Part shown: positions 8,424-17,265 of the stretch, in pieces
Layout: every line of letters starts with the position of its first letter
Numbering within the stretch: the stretch's first letter is position 1
Assembly: GCA_018303185.1 (NCBI GenBank)
Contig: JAGVYR010000033.1
Span: forward strand, 1-54,447
Direction: 5' to 3'
DNA from: Candidatus Woesearchaeota archaeon
GTDB taxonomy: Archaea > Nanobdellota > Nanobdellia > Woesearchaeales > GW2011-AR4
DNA: 54,447 nt
The notes under the pieces: model-generated
What the model was told of the DNA's origin: nothing
Databases searched by the model: none
The model's input: only the letters and a program-made list of their open reading frames with translations
Position numbers and translations under genes: made by a program

Positions 8424-11005
8424 TAGATAAAACGACCAGATGGATTGCATACTTAATCCTGCTAGTCTTAGCCGCATCCTTCGCCTCTGCCGCCAACATG
8501 ACGATAAGCCAGCTCATAAATTCCTATGATTATTCCTATTACAACGGGACTATAAATGTAACTTCTTACAATGACTATATGATTGACAAGGATTCCAACG
8601 GAAAGAACGACACTCTGATAATAAACTTGACAACAGACGCAGGCAGCGGAACTTTCACTTTCATAGCCGAGATAGACAACGGAGACAGCATACTGGTGAA
8701 CAGCACTTTAAAGGCTTTGACTGCATCAGACAAGTCAGCAGACATAAGATTCCCATCAGAGCTGCTTTCAAAAGAGAGATTCAACTACAGCATAAGGATT
8801 AACAACAATAATGAGAGCCTGGTTTTCAGGAAATTCAATATAGAGATAAAGAAGTATACAAACTATGAAACAGGCACAGCCATCCTCTCTACAGCGGATG
8901 AAAATGTAAATAACAATTTCCTGAGAATAAACCTTACAATAAATTCAACAGCAGCCACAACAGAGAATATTACTGTAACTTTAGCATATAACTCATCCAC
9001 AATCTCAAAGACAGAACAAAAGACGTTAAGCACTGGAATACAGACAATGTCAATAGACTTTGACAATGAGACAGTTAAAAGCACTCATTTTTATGGCAAT
9101 TTCACCATACTCTCAGCAGTGATAGGCAGTAAGGCTTTTGACATCAATACAAACACTTCAGTTTATAATTATGAGGATTTTGCCCAAACTTCCTACATAA
9201 AATCAATTTCTGACGGAAAAACAGACAGCAACAATAACAACCTTTCAGAATTTTTGGAAATAAACTTCACTATTGAAGTCAAGGAAGCGGCCACATACAC
9301 TGTAAGCTATGATTTGTATGATGAATTTGACAATTTTGTCACAAATATAAGCAAAAGCCAGTCCTTGAACACAGGAAACCAAAAAATACAGACCTTAGCC
9401 AATGGAACTCAAATCTACAAGGCAAAGGTAAACGGCCCTTACTTATTGACATACGCAAAGCTTTCAATAGGCAACGACACAAAGGACATACTGTTTGATG
9501 CGCATACAACAAACCAAAGCTTCTACACTGACTATGAAAGGCCTCCGCTACCCGATCTTAACGTAAGCATTGATGTCTTTTTTGATGAATCTACAAATGC
9601 GACGAATATAACTGTAAACATAAGCAATGACGGGACAGCCCCAGCCTTTAATGTATTCCTGGACATTTTTGACAATACTACTTATAACAATAACAGGAGC
9701 GATGCCTTCCTGGATGTTGGAGAGTCTATTGCCTACAAATTTAACATAACCGGCAGCTCAAACGCAACTTTATATACGGCAATAGCCGACTTTGACAATC
9801 TTGTGGATGAAAGCGATGAAACCAACAACATAGCCCAAAACACAGAATCAGCAGCCCAGGTTGTTTCCCTAGCCATAGACTCAATAACCGAAATCCTGAG
9901 CAACGGAACCCTAAAAACGTTTGAATTTATTATCCATAATGACGGCGACACAGAAGTTACAGATATTTACTGGAATTTTGACACTGATGACAATAATATT
10001 ATCCAGAGCACTGAAAACATAACCTCGCTGGCAGCAGGAGAAAGGGCTTTTGTTTACTTAAAGCATAATTTTAGCACTCAGGGCACTTTTAATGTAAAGG
10101 CTAACGCAACAGGGCTTTCACAAAGCGGGGAAGTTTCAGCCTTTTTGACATCAACTGTAAGCATTGGAGACTTAATAATCAGCTCATTTGATGATTTAAG
10201 CCTAATAGGGCAGGATGCGATATTTGAGTTTAATGTGCTGAACAACCAGGAAGGCAACCTTTCGGACATAAACTGGACATTAAGCGCAGGGGATGGGTCA
10301 ATAATCAACGCAACCCAGACTGTAACCCTGTCAGGCAACGAAACCATCTTTGGCTATGTCAAGCATTCTTATGCCTCAACTGGCACTTTTAATGCCTCAT
10401 TAACAGCAGAAAGCGGCTCAATAAGCGATTCTGCAAGCACAATAGTGGAAATAGCAGACCAAACCGAAAACATGCTGCTTGACTTTGAATTGGCTTCCCA
10501 GAATTCAACAAAAGCGACTTTCAGCTTTAAGATTAACAATACGGAGCAGGGCAACTTAACAGGAATTAACTGGACTTTGGATAACGGGGAAAGCATAATG
10601 GCCGCTTCATCATTAATAAATCTTGAAGAAAATGAGACGCTACTTGTTTTTGCTTCACACAGCTATCCCAATACCGGAGATTATGGGGCTACAGCCACAG
10701 CATTTACAGACTCAATCTCTGATTCAGACACTATCAGCTTTGATTTGGAAGATATTGAGCTGAGAAATCTTACAATAATGAATGCAAGCGGGAATTACAG
10801 GCTGTTTGAGATTGTCATAGAAAATGCCCTTCCAACAAACCTGACCAACGTCTCATGGGCATTTGACACTAAAGACAGCAATGTAATAAACAGCACTTCC
10901 ATCTTGATATTGCAGCCGGAAGAAGCAGCTTTCGTCTACGTAAGCCATAATTTCTCCACGACAGGAAGCTATAATGTAAATTTTCTATATAATTTTCACT
11001 ACTAA
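8420..11005 (+). CDS. Secreted CARDB-like repeat protein, apparently truncated (861 aa)
   Basis: Signal peptide at residues 1-27 (hydrophobic core ending SFASA), then an extracellular beta-rich protein full of N-x-S/T sequons. One CARDB-like domain is near residue 375 (PDLNVSIDVFFDE). From about 470 to the end there are four tandem repeats of about 95 residues, each with an N/D-W-hydrophobic turn, a phrase like FVYVSHNFSTTGSYNV and a serine-rich tail. The fourth repeat breaks off after YNVNF and ends in a few unrelated residues. There is no C-terminal membrane anchor. The stop lies 14 bases from the 3' end of a tRNA gene on the other strand, so a recombination scar is plausible. Likely a surface or matrix protein. 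Confidence 0.85.
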   Translation: MIDKTTRWIAYLILLVLAASFASAANMTISQLINSYDYSYYNGTINVTSYNDYMIDKDSNGKNDTLIINLTTDAGSGTFTFIAEIDNGDSILVNSTLKALTASDKSADIRFPSELLSKERFNYSIRINNNNESLVFRKFNIEIKKYTNYETGTAILSTADENVNNNFLRINLTINSTAATTENITVTLAYNSSTISKTEQKTLSTGIQTMSIDFDNETVKSTHFYGNFTILSAVIGSKAFDINTNTSVYNYEDFAQTSYIKSISDGKTDSNNNNLSEFLEINFTIEVKEAATYTVSYDLYDEFDNFVTNISKSQSLNTGNQKIQTLANGTQIYKAKVNGPYLLTYAKLSIGNDTKDILFDAHTTNQSFYTDYERPPLPDLNVSIDVFFDESTNATNITVNISNDGTAPAFNVFLDIFDNTTYNNNRSDAFLDVGESIAYKFNITGSSNATLYTAIADFDNLVDESDETNNIAQNTESAAQVVSLAIDSITEILSNGTLKTFEFIIHNDGDTEVTDIYWNFDTDDNNIIQSTENITSLAAGERAFVYLKHNFSTQGTFNVKANATGLSQSGEVSAFLTSTVSIGDLIISSFDDLSLIGQDAIFEFNVLNNQEGNLSDINWTLSAGDGSIINATQTVTLSGNETIFGYVKHSYASTGTFNASLTAESGSISDSASTIVEIADQTENMLLDFELASQNSTKATFSFKINNTEQGNLTGINWTLDNGESIMAASSLINLEENETLLVFASHSYPNTGDYGATATAFTDSISDSDTISFDLEDIELRNLTIMNASGNYRLFEIVIENALPTNLTNVSWAFDTKDSNVINSTSILILQPEEAAFVYVSHNFSTTGSYNVNFLYNFHY

Positions 11006-11018
11006 TAAATAATAAAAC

Positions 11019-11188
11019 CGCCGAGACTGGGACTTTCACCAACGATAGCCATCGCGGGACTGAGCGAAGCGAATGTCGCGCAGATGTCAACGGGCTACCG
11101 TTGTTTTGAACCCAGATGCCCTTGCGGGCCAGGCTTACACGTTTCCTGATTTCCAGGCCTGTGCAATGCCGGGTTATGCGATCTCGGC
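11019..11188 (-). tRNA. tRNA-Ser(GGA) with two introns
   Basis: On the minus strand the ends pair as a 7-bp acceptor stem (GCCGAGA/TCTCGGC) with discriminator G and no encoded CCA. The D-arm is GCA/TGC with GG in the loop. The anticodon stem is CAGGC/GCCTG with loop CTGGAA, giving anticodon GGA at 11154-11152. A type II variable arm GCCC-GCAA-GGGC follows, then T-stem CTGGG/CCCAG. Two insertions interrupt it: about 15 bases after anticodon position 37 (near 11136-11150, the canonical site) and about 72 bases inside the T-loop (near 11034-11105). The second has its own 11-bp stem, CAACGGTAGCC with GGCTATCGTTG. Removing both leaves an 83-base tRNA-Ser with T-loop TTCAAGT. Intron edges are approximate. 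Confidence 0.9.
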
Positions 11189-11238
11189 GCAGGAGTTAAA
11201 AGAATTTTAGCCCATTTAAAAAAGTTCCCAATAAAAAT

Positions 11239-11249
11239 CTTTAAATACT
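11239..11249 (+). promoter_or_regulatory. TATA box for the BI-1 gene
   Basis: CTTTAAATA lies about 25 bases ahead of the ATG at 11269. This spacing argues for a leaderless transcript beginning at that ATG rather than at a GTG at 11257. Confidence 0.65.
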
Positions 11250-11268
11250 GGATAATGTGCTCAATTTT

Positions 11269-12012
11269 ATGGCAATGATGCGCACAGCAAACCCAGCGCT
11301 GAACAAGAGCACATTTGAAAATCTTGCTTCAACAGGGAACGAGTACATGACGATAGACGGCACCGTCAACAGATCCTTTATCCTGCTGATACTTCTGCTT
11401 GTCCCCGCATTTTATACATGGGGCCTTTTCCTTCAGCAAAGCCCCCTCATAATGCCTTTCTTATGGGGAGGGCTTATCGGCGGGCTTGTAGTTGCCCTCA
11501 TAACAGTATTCAAAAAGCAGTGGGCGCCTTATACTGCTCCCATTTATGCGATGCTTGAAGGCCTTGTGTTGGGCGCTTTGTCATCAATGATGGAGCTTTT
11601 ATTCCCGGGCATAGTCATTCAGGCGGTCGCTTTGACTTTTGGAACGATGCTGTGCCTGCTTTTCGCCTACAAGTCAGGCTGGATAAAAGCCACTGAGAAT
11701 TTTAAGCTGGGAGTGGTTGCAGCTACGGGCGCGATATTTGTAATCTATATGCTTACCTTCATACTTGGCTTTTTCAGCATAAACATCCCTTACATACATG
11801 ATTCAGGGCTGATAGGCATAGGATTCAGCCTTTTTGTTGTCGTCATTGCAGCACTTAACCTTGTGCTTGACTTTGACTTCATAGAGCAGGGCGCAAACAG
11901 CAAAGCCCCTAAATACATGGAATGGTATGCTTCCTTTGGATTAATGGTCACTTTAATCTGGCTGTATATAGAAATTCTTAGGCTTCTTTCAAAGCTTAGG
12001 AGCAGGGATTAA
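11269..12012 (+). CDS. Bax inhibitor-1/YccA family membrane protein (247 aa)
   Basis: Integral membrane protein of the BI-1/YccA superfamily, whose members include pH-gated calcium leak channels. The N-terminus TANPALNKSTFEN and the MTIDGTVNRS phrase are typical of the YccA-like bacterial and archaeal branch. About seven hydrophobic segments follow, ending in the family-like LNLVLDFDFIEQGA loop that contains the acidic residues of the closing region. Length is usual for the family. The ATG at 11269 is preferred on TATA spacing. The gene stands alone between the tRNA on the opposite strand and a folded non-coding stretch. Physiological role in this organism unknown. Confidence 0.85.
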   Translation: MAMMRTANPALNKSTFENLASTGNEYMTIDGTVNRSFILLILLLVPAFYTWGLFLQQSPLIMPFLWGGLIGGLVVALITVFKKQWAPYTAPIYAMLEGLVLGALSSMMELLFPGIVIQAVALTFGTMLCLLFAYKSGWIKATENFKLGVVAATGAIFVIYMLTFILGFFSINIPYIHDSGLIGIGFSLFVVVIAALNLVLDFDFIEQGANSKAPKYMEWYASFGLMVTLIWLYIEILRLLSKLRSRD

Positions 12013-12028
12013 ACCTTACCCAAATCTC

Positions 12029-12264
12029 GGGTTAGCAGCTTTCGCCCAATTTACGTATTAGCCGAAGTATCGTTGAAGCTCCGTAGGTCCTCGGAAAGCA
12101 ACAGACCATCCGATTAGCTTTCCGGGACTCAAGAAAACCTTCGGTTTTCTGAGCAGAAAATCCCTGATTTTCTTGCTCCTGAAAATCAGAAATTTTCATG
12201 AGAGCCAACCCTCTCAACTCTTTTGCTGTGAGAATAAAATGGGCTCACCTTTGGCTGCTAACCC
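12029..12264 (-). ncRNA. Highly folded intergenic stretch, possible structured RNA
   Basis: The 276 bases between the BI-1 gene and S10 have no gene but strong symmetry. GGGTTAGCAGC at one end is exactly complementary to the other end (11 bp), and a further GCCC/GGGC pair lies just inside. Within are a perfect 8-bp stem AGAAAACC/GGTTTTCT, a 12-bp imperfect stem GAGCA..GAAAATC/GATTTTC..TGCTC, a GAGAG/CTCTC hairpin and GGAAAGC/GCTTTCC. The pieces fit one closed RNA of about 236 bases. The strand is uncertain; minus is suggested by TTTTATTT about 10 bases outside the closing stem and co-direction with the S10 gene. I looked for SRP RNA and RNase P RNA signatures and did not find them. Confidence 0.4.
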
Positions 12265-12288
12265 TCACCGAAATAAAACTCAAGAACT

Positions 12289-12597
12289 CTAATCAATCAT
12301 CTCAATCTCAATATTCAAGCCCTCAGGAATAGGCACTCTCATAACCAGCCTTAAAGCCCTCTCATCCAGCCCCAAATCAACTAATCTCTTGTGGATTCTC
12401 ATTTCATACCTTTCCCATGTGGCAGTCCCTTCGCCGTCAGGGCTCTTCCTGGTGGTTACTTTAAGCTTCTTTGTAGGAAGAGGAATAGGGCCTCGCATGA
12501 CAACTCCGGTCTTCTGGGAAATATCCTTTATGTAGCTGCATACCTCATTGATCTTGTTGATGTCAATGCTTGCTAATTTTATTCTTGCTTTTTGCAT
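12289..12597 (-). CDS. rps10: 30S ribosomal protein S10 (102 aa)
   Basis: Small-subunit ribosomal protein uS10. It begins [10 protein letters not shown], has the [21 protein letters not shown] loop region typical of archaeal S10, and ends in the [15 protein letters not shown] tail. Length is normal for archaea. The start at 12597 is chosen because the residues before it have no counterpart in S10 and GGTG sits at ribosome-binding distance; a GTG at 12618 is the alternative. It lies downstream of EF-1A in the same direction, the usual archaeal EF-1A-S10 pair, separated here by a hairpin. Confidence 0.95.
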   Translation of the reverse strand: MQKARIKLASIDINKINEVCSYIKDISQKTGVVMRGPIPLPTKKLKVTTRKSPDGEGTATWERYEMRIHKRLVDLGLDERALRLVMRVPIPEGLNIEIEMID

Positions 12598-12626
12598 TTT
12601 CACACCGGAGTTTGCCACATGAAAAG

Positions 12627-12661
12627 CTTAGCTGGCCATGATCCCTTTCGGGGTAGCTAAG
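12627..12661 (-). terminator. Hairpin between EF-1A and S10
   Basis: CTTAGCT and AGCTAAG form a 7-bp outer stem with an inner CCC-GAAA-GGG. It starts about nine bases after the EF-1A stop and has no T-run. It could be a processing site or attenuator that tunes S10 relative to EF-1A; termination is not shown. Confidence 0.4.
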
Positions 12662-12669
12662 AAGGCCAT

Positions 12670-13953
12670 TTAGGCCTTCTTGACAAGGTCGATGCACATG
12701 CCGGCTGCGACTGTCGCGCCGGAATCCCTGATTGCGAACCTTGCAAGCTGAGGAATTTCTTTCTGCCTTTCTATGACTAGTGGCTGAACTGGCTTGAGCT
12801 TTACAATAGCTGCGTCGCCGTTCTTAATGAAATCAGGCTTCTCCTCCTTTACAGCGCCTGTTGCGGGGTCAATCTTCTTCTCTATTGAAATGACCTGGCA
12901 TGCAACCTGTGCTGTGTGGATATGGAATACAGGAGTGTATCCTACCGTGACAACAGTTGGATGGTTCAATACAACAATCTGCGCAGTGAATTCTGAAGCG
13001 ACTGTCGGTGGATTGTCCATATGGCCGAGGACGTCGCCTCTTGCTATATCCTTCTTTCCAATGCCTCTCACGTTAAATCCTATATTGTCGCCAGGCTCTG
13101 CCTGCTGCATCTGCTCGTGATGCATCTCTATTGTCTTGACTTCTCCCGGGACTCCTTTGCCTTCCCTGCCAGGAACAACTATGACTTTGTCGTTGACCTT
13201 CATTATTCCTGTCTCAACCCTTCCAACAGGGACAACGCCGATTCCCGTGATATTATACACGTCCTGGATAGGAAGCCTCAATGGAAGGTTTGTCGGCTTC
13301 TCAGGCTCTTTTAGCAAATCAAGCTGCTCAAGCAATGTGGGGCCTGAATACCATGGCATATGTGTTGGCTTCTTGACAATGTTTTCCCCTAATAGGGAAG
13401 CGAGCGGCACGAAGGGAATCTGGTCAGGCTTGTAGCCTACGCTCTTAAGAAGTGCAGTTACCTGCGCCTTTGTATCCTCAAATTTCTTTTGGTCATACTG
13501 GACCATGTCCATCTTGTTGATTGCAATTATCAGCTGCCCTACTCCCAATGTTCTGGAAAGGAAAACGTGCTCTTTTGTCTGAGCCTGGACGCCGTCATTT
13601 GCTGAAACTACAAGGACACCCGCATCAGCCTGCGAAGCGCCAGTAATCATGTTCTTGACAAAATCCTTATGTCCTGGAGCGTCTATGATTGTAAAATCAA
13701 ACTTTGGCGTTTCGAACTTCTTGTGGGCAAGGTCTATCGTAACACCCCTTTCCCTCTCTTCTTTGAGATTATCCATGACGAACGCAAATTCAAAGCCGCC
13801 CTTTCCGAGCTCTTCAGCCTTTTCCTTCAGCTTCCTCATCTCCTGCTCCGGGATGTTTCCTGAATCAAATAGGAGCCTTCCGACTGTTGTGCTCTTGCCG
13901 TGATCTACATGACCTATAAAAACAATATTCATATGTGTCTTGTTCCTTGCCAT
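12670..13953 (-). CDS. tuf: Translation elongation factor EF-1 alpha (427 aa)
   Basis: GTPase that delivers aminoacyl-tRNA to the ribosome. P-loop GHVDHGKST at about residues 13-21, switch II DAPGHKD near 91-97, NKMD near 146-149 and the SLL segment of the G5 region are present. The beta-barrel domains follow and the protein ends IDLVKKA. Full length, and archaeal in type. The start has a GGTGGT ribosome binding site a few bases upstream. The gene has its own promoter at 14008-14028, sharing sequence with the L7Ae promoter, and precedes S10. Confidence 0.98.
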   Translation of the reverse strand: MARNKTHMNIVFIGHVDHGKSTTVGRLLFDSGNIPEQEMRKLKEKAEELGKGGFEFAFVMDNLKEERERGVTIDLAHKKFETPKFDFTIIDAPGHKDFVKNMITGASQADAGVLVVSANDGVQAQTKEHVFLSRTLGVGQLIIAINKMDMVQYDQKKFEDTKAQVTALLKSVGYKPDQIPFVPLASLLGENIVKKPTHMPWYSGPTLLEQLDLLKEPEKPTNLPLRLPIQDVYNITGIGVVPVGRVETGIMKVNDKVIVVPGREGKGVPGEVKTIEMHHEQMQQAEPGDNIGFNVRGIGKKDIARGDVLGHMDNPPTVASEFTAQIVVLNHPTVVTVGYTPVFHIHTAQVACQVISIEKKIDPATGAVKEEKPDFIKNGDAAIVKLKPVQPLVIERQKEIPQLARFAIRDSGATVAAGMCIDLVKKA

Positions 13954-13997
13954 TATTTACCACCATTCGTATTTTTTAGCATTAATTTTATAGCTGT

Positions 13998-14031
13998 TGG
14001 GAATCGCAGGCTGTTTATAAAGGTTATGGTT
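13998..14031 (-). promoter_or_regulatory. EF-1A promoter with a motif shared with the L7Ae promoter
   Basis: Read on the minus strand, bases 14028-14008 give CATAACCTTTATAAACAGCCT: a TATA box preceded by AACC. The + strand text from 13999 (GGAATCGCAGGCTG onward) recurs almost unchanged at 17697 upstream of L7Ae. The likely transcript start is about 25 bases downstream, leaving a leader of about 40 bases with a GGTGGT ribosome binding site. Confidence 0.6.
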
Positions 14032-14096
14032 TTATTATATCGTGAAATGAATACTTTTAAAGAGAGAAATTAGCAAAAATAAGCAAAAAAACAAGC

Positions 14097-16271
14097 CTAA
14101 GCCCCTACTTGAGCATCAGTAAGGCCCTTCCTGCTTCTTATCTGCCTTGTAATCTTCTCCTGAAGCTCATCCGGCATCTTCTCATACATCTGGTCGATTA
14201 CGCTGCTTGAGCCCCTGCCTTGCGTAGCGCTCCTTAAGTCAGAGCTCCAGCCAAACATTTCCCCAACCGGAAGTTTTGCCTTTACCATCATCATGGCGCC
14301 TTCCTGCTGCGCGTCAAGGAGCTGGCCCCTCTTGTTGGATATCAGCTTGGATATTTCGCCGAGAAAATCAGCAGGCGCATCTATTTGAAGAACCTGCATA
14401 GGCTCATACAGCTGCGGCCTTGCAGTCATCATGCTTGTCCTGATTCCATCCCTTACAGCAGGATAAACCTGTGCAGGGCCCCTGTGAATCGCGTCTTCAT
14501 GCAGCTTCATGTCTGTAAGGATGACCTTGACTTTGATGCACGGGTCCTTTGCTATGGGCCCGGCTTTCATGACATCCTCGAACATGTCGAGAATGAGATC
14601 GAGAACCTCGCCGATATGCACCTGCCCTCTTGTAGCATCCACAAATAGATTTCCCTGGAAAATTTCCTTGACATTCAGCGCTTCCTTGTTGTCCCAGCCG
14701 CATTCAACCAGTTTGTCCCTGATGTTCAAATCCTTTTTTTTGATTCGCATTTCAGGCAATTCGCCTTTCTTTATAGTTTCTGCAGTAGCATCATCCAGCG
14801 GCTCTACCTTGAAAAAGAAATGGTTGTGCTTGTTGGGCGTTTTGCCCATGGCCTCTTCTCCCTGCTTTGCTATAGTTTCCCTATAGACAACAATAGGGGG
14901 GCTGGTCTGCACTTCAACGCCTTTCTCGGTCCTGATCCTGTTCTCTATGACTTCAAGATGAAGCTCGCCCATGCCGTGCATAAGATGCTCTCCTGTCTCT
15001 TCATCAATCTCGATAAGGATAGTGGGGTCTTCCTTGTTCACCTGCCTAAGGACTTCAATGAGCTTTGGAAGGTCTGAAGGCTTCTTAGCTTCAATCGCTT
15101 TCGTAACGACGGGGTCAAATATGTGCGTGATTTTTTCAAAAGGCTCTGTTTCTCCAAGCGTGACAGTTTCGCCGGCATGCGCCTTCAGCCCTGCAACCCC
15201 TATTATATTTCCTGAAGGGACATTATCCACTATTTCCCTCTTCGCTCCGTTGTAGACGAAAACCTGCTGTATCTTTCTCTGCTGCTTCAGCCTGTTTAAA
15301 TAAGCGTCAACACCCTTTTTCATGGTCCCTGAAAATAAGCGGCCTGCAGAAATCTCTCCTGCCTGAGGGTCAACAACAATTTTCGTAATCACAAAAAATA
15401 AAGGCCCCTCAGGATTGCAGGTGATAAGGGATTTGCCTTCCTCGCCTTCAAGGTCTCCATGCCATAGCTTCGGGATGCGGTATTCCTGCGCCTGCACGGG
15501 ATTCGGCAAATGCTTTACTACCATGTTAAGCACGACCTCATGCAATGGAGCCTTGTCTGCAAGCTCCTTGTACCTTTCTCCGCTCTGGTAGCACTCAATG
15601 ACATCCTTGAATGTTATTCCCTTCTGCTTCATATACTGGACTGAAAGCGCCCAGTTGTGGAATGCGCTTCCGAAACACACAGAGCCGTCCTGCACATTTA
15701 CCTGCCATTTCTCGCCCCATCCCTTCGGGGCTATGTCCATGATAAGCCTGTTTACTGCAGTTATGATTTTGACAAAGCGCTCCTGCATCTGCTCCGGAGT
15801 CAATTGAAGCTCTTTTATCAGCCTGTCCACTTTGTTTATGAAAAGCACCGGCTTTACCAGCTCTCTCAGTGCCTGCCTCAAAACCGTTTCTGTCTGCGGC
15901 ATTATGCTTTCAACAGCATCCACAAGGACAATGGCTCCGTCTGCAGCCCTCATCGCCCTTGTAACATCGCCCCCGAAATCAACGTGGCCCGGCGTGTCAA
16001 GAAGGTTGATGAGGTATTCCTCAGTTCCCAGTGTGTGTACCATGCTCACTGATGCAGTGTCGATTGTGATTCCCCTTTCCTGCTCGTCTGCATGGAAGTC
16101 AAGCTTAAGCGCTTTCCCTGCATCCTCCTTCGACATCATGCCCGCGCCCGCAAGAAGGTTGTCTGAAAAAGTCGTCTTGCCATGGTCAATGTGCGCGCAT
16201 ATTGCTATATTTCTTATATGGCCCGGAATCTTCATAATCCTAAGAACCTTGTCAACCATCTTTTCTGCCAT
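14097..16271 (-). CDS. fusA: Translation elongation factor EF-2 (724 aa)
   Basis: Ribosomal translocase GTPase. P-loop AHIDHGKTT at about residues 26-34, LLDTPGHVDF near 90, NKVDR near 143, then the EF-2/EF-G domains. The C-terminal LHEDAIHRG segment keeps the histidine modified to diphthamide in archaea and eukaryotes, and GMGELHLEV marks domain III/IV. Full length for archaeal EF-2. The ATG directly abuts the stop of Ndk, so it belongs to the L7Ae-S28e-L24e-Ndk operon. In several euryarchaea that position is held by the initiation factor gene infB, making the order notable. Confidence 0.98.
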   Translation of the reverse strand: MAEKMVDKVLRIMKIPGHIRNIAICAHIDHGKTTFSDNLLAGAGMMSKEDAGKALKLDFHADEQERGITIDTASVSMVHTLGTEEYLINLLDTPGHVDFGGDVTRAMRAADGAIVLVDAVESIMPQTETVLRQALRELVKPVLFINKVDRLIKELQLTPEQMQERFVKIITAVNRLIMDIAPKGWGEKWQVNVQDGSVCFGSAFHNWALSVQYMKQKGITFKDVIECYQSGERYKELADKAPLHEVVLNMVVKHLPNPVQAQEYRIPKLWHGDLEGEEGKSLITCNPEGPLFFVITKIVVDPQAGEISAGRLFSGTMKKGVDAYLNRLKQQRKIQQVFVYNGAKREIVDNVPSGNIIGVAGLKAHAGETVTLGETEPFEKITHIFDPVVTKAIEAKKPSDLPKLIEVLRQVNKEDPTILIEIDEETGEHLMHGMGELHLEVIENRIRTEKGVEVQTSPPIVVYRETIAKQGEEAMGKTPNKHNHFFFKVEPLDDATAETIKKGELPEMRIKKKDLNIRDKLVECGWDNKEALNVKEIFQGNLFVDATRGQVHIGEVLDLILDMFEDVMKAGPIAKDPCIKVKVILTDMKLHEDAIHRGPAQVYPAVRDGIRTSMMTARPQLYEPMQVLQIDAPADFLGEISKLISNKRGQLLDAQQEGAMMMVKAKLPVGEMFGWSSDLRSATQGRGSSSVIDQMYEKMPDELQEKITRQIRSRKGLTDAQVGA

Positions 16272-16778
16272 TTACTCACCCTTCCATAAAAGCTCAGGCT
16301 TTGTGGCAGTCTTTTCTTCTGTCGGGAAAATTGTGTGTATCAGCTCAAAAGGCCTGAACCACAGCTTGATTTCCCTTTCTGCTTCTTTCCTGCTCTCTGA
16401 AGAATGGACTACATTTTCAAAAACTCCCTTTGTCGTTATCCTTCCATATCTTCCCCTGATTGAGGTAGGCCTTGCCTCTTCCGGATTTGTGGAGCCTGCA
16501 ACCTCCCTTACTTTGGCGCATGCATCCTCCCCTTCATAAACAAGCGCAAGAACCCTTTTTACATGGAATTCTCCCATGATATACTGTATAAGCTCTCCGA
16601 AGAATTTCTGCTCCTTGAGGTGCTGGTAATGCTCCTCTGCAAGCTCCTTGGTCACCTGGACAACTTTTGCGCCTACAAGGATAAGGCCCGTGTCGGAAAG
16701 CTCTGTTATTATATTCCCGACAATGCCTTTTGCAAGCCCGTCCGGCTTTATCAATACAAGGGTCTGTTCAGCTGCCAT
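16272..16778 (-). CDS. ndk: Nucleoside diphosphate kinase (168 aa)
   Basis: Transfers the gamma phosphate of ATP to nucleoside diphosphates, including GDP for the elongation factors encoded next to it. Begins MAAEQTLVLIKPDGLAKG; the active-site histidine lies in ENVVHSSESRKEAE, and RPTSIRGRYG is the nucleotide-binding loop. The start at 16778 is chosen because homology begins there and the L24e stop is one base upstream. About 15-20 residues longer than the commonest Ndk, with a tail containing FPTEEKTATKPE. Probably co-translated with L24e and EF-2. Confidence 0.96.
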   Translation of the reverse strand: MAAEQTLVLIKPDGLAKGIVGNIITELSDTGLILVGAKVVQVTKELAEEHYQHLKEQKFFGELIQYIMGEFHVKRVLALVYEGEDACAKVREVAGSTNPEEARPTSIRGRYGRITTKGVFENVVHSSESRKEAEREIKLWFRPFELIHTIFPTEEKTATKPELLWKGE

Positions 16779-16779
16779 T

Positions 16780-16962
16780 TTACTTCTTTGCTCTCTTTTC
16801 AAAGCGGGAGCTCCACTGTGTCCTTATTGGCTTCCTCCTCAGCTTGAGCATGTTCTTCTCGCATTTCATGCTGCAGAAATAAAGCACTTTTCCATCTTTC
16901 TGCACGAACATCTTTCCCGTCCCAGGCCTAAGGTTCTCGCCGCAAAAAGTGCACTTTACCAT
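16780..16962 (-). CDS. rpl24e: 50S ribosomal protein L24e (60 aa)
   Basis: Zinc-ribbon large-subunit protein of archaea and eukaryotes. It begins [11 protein letters not shown] and has the second cysteine pair in YFCSMKCEKN, giving a CxxC...CxxxC zinc site, then the basic RRKPIRTQWS segment. Full length. The start overlaps the S28e stop (TGATG), and the Ndk start follows after one base. Confidence 0.95.
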   Translation of the reverse strand: MVKCTFCGENLRPGTGKMFVQKDGKVLYFCSMKCEKNMLKLRRKPIRTQWSSRFEKRAKK

Positions 16963-17255
16963 CAGACCGCACCCCTTCCTGCCTTCTCAAGCTGCCTTGC
17001 CTCGAATTCTGTTTCGCGAAGCATGAGCACATCCCCTTTCCTTACAGGCCCCCTTACATTTCTCCTCAAAACTTTGTTTTTGTCCCTTCCGTCAAGGACT
17101 CTGCAGCGTACCTGTATCGCTTCCCCTCTTGTTCCTGTCCTGCCTATCACTTCCTCGACTTTTGCAGGGGTAGCAAATGTGAAAGTGACAGCCCCTTTCT
17201 TTTCCTGCTGCTGTTGTGGCGGCCTTCTCTGCTGGTCTTTTTGTTCTTCTGCCAT
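16962..17255 (-). CDS. rps28e: 30S ribosomal protein S28e (97 aa)
   Basis: Small-subunit protein with the S1-like fold of S28e. The core [31 protein letters not shown] and the [23 protein letters not shown] segment are typical. About 22 extra N-terminal residues, rich in Gln, Glu and Lys, precede the core; standard archaeal S28e is about 70 residues. A later internal start is not obvious, so the extension is probably real. Second gene of the L7Ae operon. Confidence 0.95.
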   Translation of the reverse strand: MAEEQKDQQRRPPQQQQEKKGAVTFTFATPAKVEEVIGRTGTRGEAIQVRCRVLDGRDKNKVLRRNVRGPVRKGDVLMLRETEFEARQLEKAGRGAV

Positions 17256-17265
17256 TTTATCTCAT

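Noticed and set aside
12032-12217. 61-codon minus frame in the gap before S10
   Set aside because: It coincides with the hairpin array; the translation has no protein-like pattern and no start signal.
12029-12264. SRP RNA or RNase P RNA
   Set aside because: No GNAR-capped SRP helix 8 with AGCAG strand and no RNase P conserved P4 strands seen on either strand.
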